Shown: positions 10,826 through 19,444, numbered from the stretch's first letter. The stretch is DNA of 64,000 nt from Oscillibacter sp. (GCA_017446225.1 JAFSRH010000007.1:1-64000), one strand, 5' to 3'. A program made the numbers and translations. The notes: generated from the sequence alone by a model not told the origin.

Positions 10826-12247
10826 TTACTCTCTGCCTGTCCAGCAGTACGTGCAGATTTTTTCCCGGTCGATTCCGATAGCTTCCAAAAGGCCGTCCAA
10901 AGACTGGTAGCCCAGCGAATGAAAGCCCATCTGTTCGCAAATCGACTTTAACAGACATTGTCCGCGCTCCGTGGACGCGTCCGAGTATTCCGGCAAAAAC
11001 TCCTCTCCGTCATTGCCTTCCAGTAGCCGTACGGCACGGCGGGCTAACAGTTCCATGTGGGAATTGCTCCGCGAAAAGTTCAGATACTTGCACCCGTACA
11101 TCACCGGCGGACACGCCGAACGAATGTGCACTTCCTGCGCGCCGCTCTCGTAAAGAAATTCCACCGTTTCCCGCAGTTGCGTTCCCCGGACAATGGAGTC
11201 GTCCACAAAGAGCAGTTTCCGCCCCTCAATGAGTTCCGGTACGGGAATCTGCTTCATTTTGGCCACCTGATTGCGCACGTCCTGATTTTCGGGCATGAAC
11301 GAGCGCGGCCACGTGGGCGTATACTTGACGAACGGACGGGCGAAACGCCTTCCGGAACGGTTCGCGTAGCCGATCGCGTGGGGCACTCCGGAATCCGGCA
11401 CGCCCGCCACGAAATCCACGTCCGGGACCGCGTCCCGCAACGCCTCTTCCCGCGCCATGATTTCCCCGTTCGTATAGCGCATGACTTCCACGTTGACGCC
11501 CTCATAATTTGAGTTGGGGTAGCCGTAGTACGTCCAGAGGAAGGCGCAAATACGCATGGCGTCTCCGGGGGGGTGCAGTTGTTCCACGCCGTCCGGCGTC
11601 ACGCGCACGATTTCCCCCGGGCCGAGTTCTTTTACCGTGTGGTAGCCCAGTTTGCGGTAGGCGAACGACTCGAACGACACACAGCACCCTTCGTCATTCT
11701 GGCCGACCAGTACGGGCAGACGTCCCAGCCGGTCCCGCGCGGCAATCAGGCCTTCGGGCGTCAGGAGCAGAACGCTGGACGAGCCGTCAATCTGTTCCTG
11801 CGCGCGGCGTATCCCCTCACAGAAGGACGCTTCCTCATTGATCAGGGCCGCCGTCAGTTCCGAGGCGTTGACCGCGCCGGAACTCATGGCCATGAACTGC
11901 CGCCCCCCCGTGGAAAAGTAACGTTCCACAAGCGTTTCGGCGTTGTTGATACGTCCCACGGTGGAAATCGCGTAGATGCCCAAATGAGAGCGCACAAGCA
12001 GCGGCTGGGGGTCCGTGTCGCTGATACAGCCGATTCCGCTGGTGCCGTGGAACTTTGACAGGTCCGTTTCAAACTTGGTCCGGAACGGGGTGTTCTCAAT
12101 GCTGTGTATCTGCCGCTGAAAGCCGGTGTCCGGACTGTATACGACCATCCCGCCCCGGCGGGTGCCCAAATGGGAGTGGTAGTCCACCCCGAAAAAGACG
12201 TCCATAACGCAGTCGCGCCGGGAAATGGCTCCAAAGAATCCGCCCAT
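10826..12247 (-). CDS. Amidophosphoribosyltransferase-like protein lacking the N-terminal catalytic cysteine
   Basis: 473 residues with the two-domain plan of PurF: an Ntn-type glutaminase fold (about 1-250) followed by a type I phosphoribosyltransferase. The PRPP loop L-L-F-V-D-D-S-I-V-R-G-T near residue 354 is intact, so PRPP chemistry is expected. In ordinary PurF the mature chain starts with Cys (C-G-I-x-G), the glutamine nucleophile. Here the start reads M-G-G-F-F-G, with Gly at that place, and no alternative start supplies a Cys. The only nearby cysteine is at residue 13 (R-D-C-V). No second PurF is in the operon. It could be an ammonia-dependent PurF, an enzyme fed by another glutaminase, or a variant with a changed N-terminal activity. 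Confidence 0.8.
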   Translation of the reverse strand: MGGFFGAISRRDCVMDVFFGVDYHSHLGTRRGGMVVYSPDTGFQRQIHSIENTPFRTKFETDLSKFHGTSGIGCISDTDPQPLLVRSHLGIYAISTVGRINNAETLVERYFSTGGRQFMAMSSGAVNASELTAALINEEASFCEGIRRAQEQIDGSSSVLLLTPEGLIAARDRLGRLPVLVGQNDEGCCVSFESFAYRKLGYHTVKELGPGEIVRVTPDGVEQLHPPGDAMRICAFLWTYYGYPNSNYEGVNVEVMRYTNGEIMAREEALRDAVPDVDFVAGVPDSGVPHAIGYANRSGRRFARPFVKYTPTWPRSFMPENQDVRNQVAKMKQIPVPELIEGRKLLFVDDSIVRGTQLRETVEFLYESGAQEVHIRSACPPVMYGCKYLNFSRSNSHMELLARRAVRLLEGNDGEEFLPEYSDASTERGQCLLKSICEQMGFHSLGYQSLDGLLEAIGIDREKICTYCWTGRE

Positions 12248-12256
12248 GTCGTTTCC

Positions 12257-12751
12257 TCAGCGCGAAAGGGAGGCCTGCAAGGCGGCTTCTTTCCGGGCGA
12301 TGTCCTGCCGCGCGCGGACGCGGTCCGCCTCGAGTTTCGCGGCAAGCGCTTCGTCCGTGACGGCCAGAATCTCGGCCGCAAGCACGGCGGCGTTTTTCGC
12401 GCCGTTAAGGGCGACCGTGGCCACCGGAATGCCGCCGGGCATTTGCGCGGTAGCAAGCAAGGCGTCCAGACCGTCCAGCGCGCCGCCCTTGACGGGAATG
12501 CCAATCACGGGAAGCGTAGTGTTCGCCGCGAACGCGCCCGCCAAGTGCGCCGCCATGCCCGCCGCGCAAATCAGAACGCCAAAGCCGTTGTCACGGGCGT
12601 TGCGCGCAAAGCGGGCGGCCTCTTCCGGGGTACGGTGCGCGCTAAAAATGTGTGCTTCGTACGGAATCTCGAGCGCGTCCAGACAGTCCCGGGCCGGTTT
12701 TACAATCGGCCAGTCGGAATCGCTGCCCATGATGACCGCGACCTTCTTCAT
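12257..12751 (-). CDS. purE: N5-carboxyaminoimidazole ribonucleotide mutase, class I
   Basis: 164 residues; rearranges N5-CAIR to CAIR. The opening [12 protein letters not shown] is the class I PurE signature, with S-A-H-R-T-P near residue 43 holding the catalytic His, and the A-G-M-A-A-H-L-A-G and G-I-P-V motifs following. It is the promoter-proximal gene of the purine operon; no purK was seen next to it. The next gene begins 9 bases after its stop. Confidence 0.95.
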   Translation of the reverse strand: MKKVAVIMGSDSDWPIVKPARDCLDALEIPYEAHIFSAHRTPEEAARFARNARDNGFGVLICAAGMAAHLAGAFAANTTLPVIGIPVKGGALDGLDALLATAQMPGGIPVATVALNGAKNAAVLAAEILAVTDEALAAKLEADRVRARQDIARKEAALQASLSR

Positions 12752-12812
12752 GATTCGATTCCCTCCCCTGATTGGATAATTCGGGCGTCCGACAACGCCC
12801 CTGATGGCGTCA

Positions 12813-12841
12813 AGAATACTACAAAGCGTTCGTTATGTCAA
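12813..12841 (-). promoter_or_regulatory. Promoter of the purine operon
   Basis: TTGACA (12841-12836), a 17-base spacer and TATTCT (12818-12813) on the minus strand, about 60 bases before the purE start. No PurR box or purine riboswitch was recognisable between here and purE, although a small GGGCGT/ACGCCC hairpin lies at 12783-12800 in the leader. Confidence 0.75.
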
Positions 12842-12921
12842 ATCTTTTCTTTCTTTCGGCGCGTAAAATAGCGTATTTTTATCGCTTCCGCGATTCCGCG
12901 CAAAAAATTCGGGCAAGGGTA

Positions 12922-12950
12922 TTGTAATTTCCGGCAAATTATGTTACAGT
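12922..12950 (+). promoter_or_regulatory. Promoter of the purine permease
   Basis: TTGTAA (12922-12927), a 17-base spacer and TACAGT (12945-12950), followed by a strong AAAGGAGG and the ATG at 13007. It diverges from the purine operon promoter with about 80 bases between the -35 boxes, leaving room for shared control. Confidence 0.65.
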
Positions 12951-13006
12951 GAACGCGGCGCAGGGAAAGAATCCGCGCTAATCGCCAATAAAGGAGGGAA
13001 ATCCTT

Positions 13007-14437
13007 ATGGAACAGTTCTTTCGTCTCCGGGAGAACGGAACCAGCGTCCGGACGGAAATTCTGGCCGGACTGACAACCTTCATGACCATGGCCTATATCA
13101 TCGCCCTGAACCCGAACCTGTTGACCGGCTTCGCGGTCGGTACGCCTCTGTGGAACGGCGTCTTTCTGGCGACCTGTCTGGCCTCGGCGTTCGGTACGGC
13201 CTGTATGGCCTTTCTGGCGAACAAGCCCTTTGCAATGGCTCCCGGAATGGGCCTTAACAGCTTTTTCGCGGTCATTGTGGCCAACATTGCCGCCATGCTC
13301 GAAATCGACTACGCCAACGCCTTTCAAGCCGCGTTGTGCATTATTCTGGTAGAAGGCGTTGTGTTTATCCTGCTGTCGATTTTCCGTATCCGGGACCGCA
13401 TTGTGACGGCCATTCCGGCCTGTGTCCGGCTCGGAATCGGTCCGGCGATCGGCCTTATGCTCATGAACATCGGCCTCGGCTCCAACGCCGGAATCTACGC
13501 GGAAGGCAACGGTTATTCCACGCCGTTCTATGTCATGCGCGACTTCTTCGGCGCCATGACCCCCGGCGTACTCAAAACGAATATGGGCGCGGAATACACT
13601 ATGATGGTGCTGTCCGTGGTGACCATGTTTGTCGGGCTGTTTGTGATTATCCTGTTAAGTCTGCGGGGTATACAGGCGGCGGTACTGCTGGGTATGCTGG
13701 CGGCGTCCGTGGTGTACTGGGCCGGGGAAGCGGTCATTCTGGGCGTCAACCCGTTCGCGTCCCTGTCCACGGCGTCCTTTGTGCCTCCGTTCGCGGACAT
13801 GGCCTCCACCACCCTGTTCCGCTTCGATTTCTCGACTTTCTTCCGGATCGGCTGGTTTACGGCCATTACGCTGGTCCTGACCTTCTGCATGATCGATATG
13901 TTCGACACCATCGGCACATTGATTGGCACCGCCTCCCGCGTGGGCATGGTGGACAAAAACGGCAATATGCCGCAAATGCGGGAAGCGCTCCTGTCCGATG
14001 CCATCGGCACCGTAACGGGCGCGTGTACCGGTACGTCCACCGTGACCACCTTTGTGGAGTCGGCGTCCGGCGTGGAAGCCGGCGGGCGAACCGGCCTGAC
14101 CGCGCTGACAACCGCCGTGATGTTCCTGCTGTGTATCTTTATCGCGCCCGTGGCGGCCGTGATTCCCGCGCAAGCCACTTCCGCCGCCCTCATCTACGTG
14201 GGAATTTTAATGCTCCAAGGGCTGGGCAAGATTGATTTCTCGTCCGTGGACGAAGCGGTACCCGTCTTTCTTATGCTGCTGGCCATGCCGATTTCCGGCT
14301 CCATTGGACACGCGATCGGCCTCGCCATGATTTGCTATACCGTCATCCAACTGTTTACGGGACGCGGAAACCGGGTTTCTGTCCTGACTTACGTCATTTC
14401 CGCGCTGTTCCTTGTCAAGTTCTTTGTGGCGGTGTAA
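13007..14437 (+). CDS. NCS2-family purine (hypoxanthine/guanine-type) permease
   Basis: 476 residues with about 12-14 hydrophobic segments. It matches the AzgA/PbuG branch of nucleobase:cation symporter 2: an N-terminal E-I-L-A-G-L-T-T-F-M-T-M-A-Y-I segment, then A-P-G-M-G-L-N-S-F-F near residue 81, and the D-x-x-G-T-L family motif (D-T-I-G-T-L-I-G-T-A) near residue 300. These proteins import hypoxanthine, guanine or adenine for salvage. Its divergence from the de novo operon supports a purine substrate, but the exact base cannot be read from sequence. A near-perfect terminator follows. Confidence 0.9.
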   Translation: MEQFFRLRENGTSVRTEILAGLTTFMTMAYIIALNPNLLTGFAVGTPLWNGVFLATCLASAFGTACMAFLANKPFAMAPGMGLNSFFAVIVANIAAMLEIDYANAFQAALCIILVEGVVFILLSIFRIRDRIVTAIPACVRLGIGPAIGLMLMNIGLGSNAGIYAEGNGYSTPFYVMRDFFGAMTPGVLKTNMGAEYTMMVLSVVTMFVGLFVIILLSLRGIQAAVLLGMLAASVVYWAGEAVILGVNPFASLSTASFVPPFADMASTTLFRFDFSTFFRIGWFTAITLVLTFCMIDMFDTIGTLIGTASRVGMVDKNGNMPQMREALLSDAIGTVTGACTGTSTVTTFVESASGVEAGGRTGLTALTTAVMFLLCIFIAPVAAVIPAQATSAALIYVGILMLQGLGKIDFSSVDEAVPVFLMLLAMPISGSIGHAIGLAMICYTVIQLFTGRGNRVSVLTYVISALFLVKFFVAV

Positions 14438-14451
14438 CCCATCGGGAAAGG

Positions 14452-14482
14452 AAACATCCCCGCCTGTGCGGGGATGTTTTTT
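14452..14482 (+). terminator. Rho-independent terminator after the purine permease
   Basis: A perfect 12-base stem (14452-14463 with 14468-14479), a CTGT loop and six T residues to 14482. It lies between convergent genes and its tail touches the stop of the neighbouring lipoprotein gene. Confidence 0.92.
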
Positions 14483-15350
14483 AGTCAGCCTCCCAAGTCA
14501 TCCAGCCGCCTGTGATGACATTGCTTTCAAAGAGCGTATTCTGTCCGGCGGAATCGGGGCGGAGCGCGGTTTTAAAGGTACAGGACCAGTCCTCTTCCCA
14601 CGGAGTTTCCCGGACTTCCAGAAACACGGACCCGTCCGCGTTCCGCCGTCCGGACACGCACTCCACGGGCATATAGTTCGTGTCCCCGGCCATCTGGAAG
14701 TAGCCCGCGTACTTTTGGGAATAGTACATGGGAATGTCATTGCCGGACAGCTTGAAATGCGCCAGCGTGTAACCGGTACGGCGTTCCAGAACCTCATTGG
14801 CCTTGTCGTAGGGAATAAACGTGACGTCCGTGTAGGCTTCCTCCAAGTCGTTTTCTTGCAGATACTCGCCGATCATTTCCTCCGTGGGGGCTTCGCCGAT
14901 TCCGGCCCCGGTATAAAATACGGAGCCTAAATCGGCTTGCAGGGGCGTGGTAAAGTTGCTCATCAGAAAGCCGTTACAGTCCGGTTGACACAGAAATTCG
15001 CTCCATTGCTGAAGCTCCTTTGCCGTCAAGTCCCGGGCCTCCGCGGATGACGCCGCGGAATCGGGCGTTTCCGCGGAAGCGGGCACCGTCACGGAATCGG
15101 ACGTTTCCGCGGAAGCGGGCACCGTTACGGAATCGGACGTTTCCGCGGAATCGGACGCCGTTACGGAATCGGACGTTTCCGCGGAATCGGACGCCGTCAC
15201 GGAATCGGACGTTTCCGCGGAAGCGGGCGCCGTTACGGAATCCGGCGTTTCCGCGGCGTTTTGTCCGCCGGTCATACTCGTGCTGACATGACACGCCGCG
15301 AGCGCGGCAAATAACAAAATACACATTCCTATGTAAGCGTACTTTTTCAT
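14481..15350 (-). CDS. Repeat-stalk lipoprotein of unknown function
   Basis: 289 residues. A type II signal peptide ends in A-L-A-A-C, predicting lipidation at Cys20 and anchoring on the outer face of the membrane. Residues 33-92 are five copies of a 12-residue acidic/Ser/Thr repeat (A-E-T-S-D-S-V-T-x-x-x-S), which would form an extended stalk. The C-terminal 185 or so residues form a globular domain with C-Q-P-D-C near its start; I do not recognise the family. The ATG at 15350 follows AGGAGGGGCATT; an earlier in-frame ATG would bury the signal peptide. It is a single-gene unit, convergent with the permease and divergent from mnmE. Confidence 0.8.
   Translation of the reverse strand: MKKYAYIGMCILLFAALAACHVSTSMTGGQNAAETPDSVTAPASAETSDSVTASDSAETSDSVTASDSAETSDSVTVPASAETSDSVTVPASAETPDSAASSAEARDLTAKELQQWSEFLCQPDCNGFLMSNFTTPLQADLGSVFYTGAGIGEAPTEEMIGEYLQENDLEEAYTDVTFIPYDKANEVLERRTGYTLAHFKLSGNDIPMYYSQKYAGYFQMAGDTNYMPVECVSGRRNADGSVFLEVRETPWEEDWSCTFKTALRPDSAGQNTLFESNVITGGWMTWEAD
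15075..15254. repeat. Five in-frame 36-bp tandem repeats in the lipoprotein stalk
   Basis: Five copies of a 36-base unit encode the 12-residue stalk repeat. Nucleotide identity between copies is high, with only a few substitutions (for example GAATCG versus GAAGCG), suggesting recent expansion. Because the unit is a multiple of three, copy-number change would alter stalk length without breaking the frame. Confidence 0.9.
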
Positions 15351-15428
15351 AATGCCCCTCCTGACAAGGAATGGGTACATTATACTCCGGGCCGCGCCTC
15401 TTTACAAGGCGTTCCGGGGAAGTTTCGC

Positions 15429-15457
15429 GTGACTTTCTCTCCCGCCTGTGCTATCAT
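15429..15457 (+). promoter_or_regulatory. Possible mnmE promoter
   Basis: GTGACT (15429-15434), 17 bases, TATCAT (15452-15457), about 45 bases before the mnmE start. The -35 box is imperfect. Confidence 0.45.
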
Positions 15458-15502
15458 GGGGACAATTCAGGCCGTACGGGGCCGGTTGGGAGTGAAAAAG
15501 CC

Positions 15503-16873
15503 ATGTCAGAACCCATCGCCGCCATTGCAACGGGACAGAACCGTTGTGCCATTGGCATTCTCCGTCTCTCCGGGGACGGTTGTTTTACTGTCTGTGATCA
15601 AGTGTTCCGCGCCGATTCCGGAAAGACGTTCGCGGAACTCCCGCCGCGTGCCCTGTCGCTGGGGAGCCTGTTCGACACGACCGGGGCCGTGATTGACCAT
15701 GTCCTTGCCGTACGCTTTCCCGCCCCCCACAGTTACACCGGGGAGGACTGCGCGGAATTTCACTGCCACGGTTCGCCCGTGGTTCTGCGGGAGGCGTTGC
15801 GCGCGCTCTTCCGGGCCGGGGCCAGACAGGCCGCCGCCGGAGAATTCACAAAACGCGCCTTCCTCAACGGCCGGCTCGACCTCACGGAAGCGGAAGCCGT
15901 CATTGACCTGATTGACGCCGAAACCGCCGCCGCCGCCCGGAACGCCGCCGCACAGCTTGACGGCGCGCTCCGGCGCGTACTCGAACCCCTACAGGACGCC
16001 TTACTGGATGTCGCGGCGCGCTTCTACGCCGTGGTGGACTACCCGGACGAGGACATAGAGGACGTACGGCCGGAAGAAATCGCCGCCGCCCTGTCGAACG
16101 GCACGGAACGCCTTGACCGGCTCCTGAACGCCTGTAAGCGCGGACAGGTCCTGAAATCCGGCGTCAGGACCGTGATCATCGGCCGTCCGAACGCCGGGAA
16201 ATCCTCCCTCTTTAACGCGCTGGCCGGGTTTGAACGCGTGATTGTCACGGACATTCCCGGGACTACGCGTGACACGGTAGAGGAGTCGATTGTCTGCGGC
16301 GGAACGCTCCTGCGCCTCACCGACACCGCCGGACTGCGGGACGCCCGGGACGCCGTGGAATCGTTAGGCGTGGAACGCTCCCGGAAAGCCGTACAGGCCG
16401 CGGACCTGATTCTTGTCGTCACGGACGGAAGCGCGGCCCCCAATGAAGAGGACGCCGAGGCCGTCCGGCTGGCGCGGGACAGCGGGAAACCGTGGGTGTT
16501 CGTACGGAACAAACGCGACCTGCCGCAAGACGCTTCCCGTACCGGGGACCCGGTCCCGGCGGTTCCGTGCGTGCGGGTATCGGCGAAAACCGGCGCGGGG
16601 CTGTCCGAACTCGAAGCCGCCGTTGCCGCGCTCTTCCCCAACGGGGACAGCGCGCCCGGAACGTTACTGACGGACCAGCGTCAGGAGGAGGCCGCCCGCC
16701 GCGCCCGGGACGCCTTATGCCGCGCCGAAACCGCGTTGCAATCGGGCTTCACGCCGGACGCCGTGCTCACGGACGTTGAGGAGGCCTTGGAGGCCATCGG
16801 GGAACTGACGGGCCGCGCCGCCAAAGAGGAACTGGTTTCCAGAATCTTTTCGCGTTTCTGTGTGGGGAAATAG
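15503..16873 (+). CDS. mnmE: tRNA modification GTPase MnmE
   Basis: 456 residues, standard MnmE length. With MnmG it installs the (carboxymethyl)aminomethyl group on wobble uridine 34 of certain tRNAs, using formyl-THF and GTP. The N-terminal tetrahydrofolate-binding domain begins I-A-A-I-A-T-G and carries the S-Y-T-G-E-D segment. The inserted G domain has G-R-P-N-A-G-K-S-S-L, D-T-A-G-L-R-D and N-K-R-D. The C-terminus is C-V-G-K, the conserved catalytic C-[I/L/V]-G-K end. The ATG at 15503 matches the family start; GGGAG lies about 10 bases upstream. No mnmG, jag or yidC is adjacent, so it is outside the usual oriC-proximal cluster. Confidence 0.96.
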   Translation: MSEPIAAIATGQNRCAIGILRLSGDGCFTVCDQVFRADSGKTFAELPPRALSLGSLFDTTGAVIDHVLAVRFPAPHSYTGEDCAEFHCHGSPVVLREALRALFRAGARQAAAGEFTKRAFLNGRLDLTEAEAVIDLIDAETAAAARNAAAQLDGALRRVLEPLQDALLDVAARFYAVVDYPDEDIEDVRPEEIAAALSNGTERLDRLLNACKRGQVLKSGVRTVIIGRPNAGKSSLFNALAGFERVIVTDIPGTTRDTVEESIVCGGTLLRLTDTAGLRDARDAVESLGVERSRKAVQAADLILVVTDGSAAPNEEDAEAVRLARDSGKPWVFVRNKRDLPQDASRTGDPVPAVPCVRVSAKTGAGLSELEAAVAALFPNGDSAPGTLLTDQRQEEAARRARDALCRAETALQSGFTPDAVLTDVEEALEAIGELTGRAAKEELVSRIFSRFCVGK

Positions 16874-16874
16874 T

Positions 16875-16912
16875 ACGGAAGCCGCTTTCCGGCCTCCGGG
16901 AAATCCGTTTTT
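16875..16912 (+). terminator. Probable terminator after mnmE
   Basis: Nested hairpin: outer ACGGA/TCCGT (16875-16879, 16904-16908) and inner TTTCCGG/CCGGGAAA, followed by TTTTT and an AT-rich stretch. Confidence 0.6.
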
Positions 16913-16930
16913 AATTCTTCTAAAACATGG

Positions 16931-16959
16931 TTTACAAAATCATATTTTAGTGTTATACT
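16931..16959 (+). promoter_or_regulatory. Promoter of the DUF1836-degV-prmA operon
   Basis: TTTACA (16931-16936), a 17-base AT-rich spacer and TATACT (16954-16959), 30 bases before the first start codon. Confidence 0.75.
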
Positions 16960-16989
16960 GGGTACGCAAGAGAAAAGGGGGGAAAGTTC

Positions 16990-17598
16990 ATGGACTTATC
17001 AAAAATGCGTGACCGTCTGCGTCATGACCGGCCGGTCCCGTGGGAACAAATGCCCGACTTCGCGCTCTATATGGACCAAGTCCTCAGCTACATGGACAGG
17101 CAGGTAATCCGTTTCGACCGCAATGACGCCCTCACCGCCGCCATGGTCAACAATTACACCAAAAGCGGACTGGTTCCCCGCGCCGAGGGCAAGAAGTACA
17201 GCCGCGAACATCTCGCCTATTTGACCGCGATTTGTATTTTAAAGCGCGTCATGTCCACGCGGGATATGGATATGCTCATCCGGGAAGAATTACAGGGACC
17301 GCATACCGTGCAGGACGGCTACGCCGCCTTCTGCGAAAGTCTCGACAAGGCCCTGAACATCACCGCCGATGAGATGGACAGCCGCGGGGACGCCGACAGT
17401 CTCGCCGATGCCGCCATTCATTTCGCGCTGTTGAGTTACGCGGCCGGAATCGCCAGCAGCCGGTACGTTGCCCTGTTGCGTCAGGAACGGGAGGCCGAAA
17501 AGAAAAGCCGGCGCGCCGCCAAATCCGGCGGTTTGCCTTCCGCCTTACCGGAGTCCGTTTCGGAATATCCGGCGGAAAAAGAAGGGAGGACAGAATGA
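16990..17598 (+). CDS. DUF1836-family protein (possible MerR-like regulator)
   Basis: 202 residues. The N-terminal 120 or so residues match the DUF1836 pattern found in Bacillota: a helical region, then V-N-N-Y-T-K-x-G-L-V-P and K-K-Y-S-R-E-H-L-A-Y-L near residues 54-78. The last pattern resembles the winged-helix recognition region of MerR-type DNA-binding domains. No ligand-binding motif is evident and the function is unknown. The ATG at 16990 follows AAAAGGGGGGAAAGTTC. The stop overlaps the next gene's start (TGATG), so it is translationally coupled to degV. Confidence 0.8.
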   Translation: MDLSKMRDRLRHDRPVPWEQMPDFALYMDQVLSYMDRQVIRFDRNDALTAAMVNNYTKSGLVPRAEGKKYSREHLAYLTAICILKRVMSTRDMDMLIREELQGPHTVQDGYAAFCESLDKALNITADEMDSRGDADSLADAAIHFALLSYAAGIASSRYVALLRQEREAEKKSRRAAKSGGLPSALPESVSEYPAEKEGRTE

Positions 17599-18470
17599 TG
17601 AAAGAGTTTTGCCTGATGACGGACAGTTCCTGTGATTTGCCCGCGGAACTGGCTTCGGAACTGCGTCTGCTGGTACTTCCGCTCAGTCTCCGGATGGGAG
17701 AGAAAACCTACCGGAACTATCTGGACGGACGCGAAATTTCCTTCAAGGCGTTCTATGACCGCATACGCGCCGGGGAAATGGCGGCCACGTCCGCCGTCAG
17801 CGTGGGCGACTTTGAAACGGCCATGCGCGGCGTACTCGCGGAAGGGCGTGACCTTCTCTGTCTGGCCTTTTCGTCCGGCCTGTCCACAACGTACCAGTCC
17901 GCGGTCATTGCGGCGGAACATCTGCGGGAGGAGTACCCGGAGCGGCGCGTGGAAGTCATTGACTCCCTCTCCGCGTCCGGCGGACAGGGACTGTTTGTCT
18001 ACCTCTGCGCCAAAGAGCGGGACGCCGGAAAGTCCTTCGAGGAAGTCTGCGCGTTTGCCCGGGAGATGGCGCCGTATATGTGCCACTGGTTCACCGTGGA
18101 CGACCTGTATCACCTCAAGCGCGGCGGACGTATCAGCGCCGCGACCGCATTGTTTGGCAGTATGCTGGCCGTCAAGCCCGTCCTGCACGTGGATGACGCC
18201 GGGAAACTCATTAACATGGAGAAGGCCAGAGGCCGGAAAGCGTCCATGTTCTCCCTGATAGAGCATATGGCCGCCACGGCCCGCGACCCTGTCAACGACC
18301 CGGTTTTCATCACACACGGCGACTGTCCCGATGACGCCGAATTTCTGGCCGGGGAAGTCCGCCGCCGCTTCGGTACCAAACAAATCTTTATCAGCTACGT
18401 GGGACCGGTAATCGGCAGTCATACCGGGGCCGGGGTGCTGACGCTGTTCTTTGTCGGGAGGCCGCGGTGA
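17598..18470 (+). CDS. DegV-family fatty-acid-binding protein
   Basis: 290 residues. DegV/FakB proteins bind a fatty acid and present it to a FakA-type kinase. The N-terminus F-C-L-M-T-D-S-S-C-D-L-P and the P-L-S-L segment match the family. S-S-G-L-S-T-T-Y-Q-S-A near residue 96 is the fatty-acid carboxylate-binding region, and the G-x-x-S/T-G-x-G-V end (S-H-T-G-A-G-V-L) is the C-terminal ligand motif. ATG-ATG occurs at 17595 and 17598; the second has the better 8-base spacing from GGAGG and overlaps the upstream stop. No fakA kinase is adjacent. Confidence 0.9.
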   Translation: MKEFCLMTDSSCDLPAELASELRLLVLPLSLRMGEKTYRNYLDGREISFKAFYDRIRAGEMAATSAVSVGDFETAMRGVLAEGRDLLCLAFSSGLSTTYQSAVIAAEHLREEYPERRVEVIDSLSASGGQGLFVYLCAKERDAGKSFEEVCAFAREMAPYMCHWFTVDDLYHLKRGGRISAATALFGSMLAVKPVLHVDDAGKLINMEKARGRKASMFSLIEHMAATARDPVNDPVFITHGDCPDDAEFLAGEVRRRFGTKQIFISYVGPVIGSHTGAGVLTLFFVGRPR

Positions 18471-19444
18471 TGGCGGACGTTACGCAATGGCTCACGGCGC
18501 ATATCGACACGGCCCACACGGGCCTTGACGCCGTCACGGAACTGCTCTCCGGTATCGGGATTGACAGTGTCTCCGTGGAAGATGAGACGGAATTTCATGA
18601 ATTTCTGGAACAGAACCGTTCCGCGTGGGACTACGTGGAGGAATCTTTAGAAGAAACCATGCGCGGACGTTCCCGCGTGACGTTCTATCTGCCCGAGGAT
18701 GAGGACGGCTACGCGAAACTGGCCGAGGCCCGGATTGCCCTGCAACGCCTCAAAGAATCCCGGGACGACTGCGGCCCTCTCCTGATGAGCATGGAGCGCA
18801 CGCAAAACTCCGACTGGGAATACGGCTGGAAGGACTACTATAAACCGATAGAAATCGGGGACCGGCTTCTGATTGTGCCCAAATGGGAGGCGGCGGACAT
18901 TCGCGGACGCGTCCCCGTAGTGCTCGACCCCGGACTCTCCTTCGGCACCGGCGAACATCCCACCACACAACTGTGTCTGGCCCTGCTGGAAAAACGCGTA
19001 CGGGGCGGGGAACGGGTCCTTGACTTGGGCTGTGGGAGCGGTATTCTGTCGATAGCGGCCCTGAACTTGGGCGCGGCTTCGGCCACGGCGGCGGATATTG
19101 ACGAAATGTGCCAGCGTGTCGCCGCCGAAAACGCCGCGCTGAACGGAATCGGCCCGGACCGCTTGAGCGTACTTTGCGGGGACGTGCTGTCGGACGCCGC
19201 GCTTCTGGAACGTCTGGGCAGCGGCTATGATATCGTCCTTGCGAATATCGTGGCGGACGTGATTCTGTCCCTTGCGCCGCTGGTACGAAACCTCCTTGCC
19301 CCGGACGGACATTTCCTCTGTTCGGGTATTATCTCCGAACGGGAACAGGAGGTAGCGGAAGGACTGCGCCGCAACGGCTTCGCCATCCGGGACACGTACA
19401 GTAAAAAGGACTGGTACGCGTACCACTGCGTACCGGAAACGTAA
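18470..19444 (+). CDS. prmA: Ribosomal protein L11 methyltransferase
   Basis: 324 residues. PrmA trimethylates L11 with SAM. Its N-terminal substrate-recognition domain is followed by the methyltransferase domain. The family signature F-G-T-G-E-H-P-T-T is near residue 161, the SAM-binding motif V-L-D-L-G-C-G-S-G near 184, and the N-I-V-A-D-V catalytic-loop region near 260. Between a GTG at 18467 and the ATG at 18470, the ATG has the better spacing to GGGAGG and overlaps the degV stop as TGATG. It is the third gene of the coupled operon. Confidence 0.93.
   Translation: MADVTQWLTAHIDTAHTGLDAVTELLSGIGIDSVSVEDETEFHEFLEQNRSAWDYVEESLEETMRGRSRVTFYLPEDEDGYAKLAEARIALQRLKESRDDCGPLLMSMERTQNSDWEYGWKDYYKPIEIGDRLLIVPKWEAADIRGRVPVVLDPGLSFGTGEHPTTQLCLALLEKRVRGGERVLDLGCGSGILSIAALNLGAASATAADIDEMCQRVAAENAALNGIGPDRLSVLCGDVLSDAALLERLGSGYDIVLANIVADVILSLAPLVRNLLAPDGHFLCSGIISEREQEVAEGLRRNGFAIRDTYSKKDWYAYHCVPET

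Noticed and set aside
12752..13006. Possible purine riboswitch between purE and the permease
   Set aside because: None of the conserved core segments of the guanine/adenine aptamer or of the PRPP/ykkC family could be found on either strand.
15075..15254. Regular repeat array that could be mistaken for CRISPR
   Set aside because: The repeats are directly adjacent with no unique spacers and encode an in-frame protein stalk; the arrays at 43644-43787 and 57848-58027 were rejected for the same reason.
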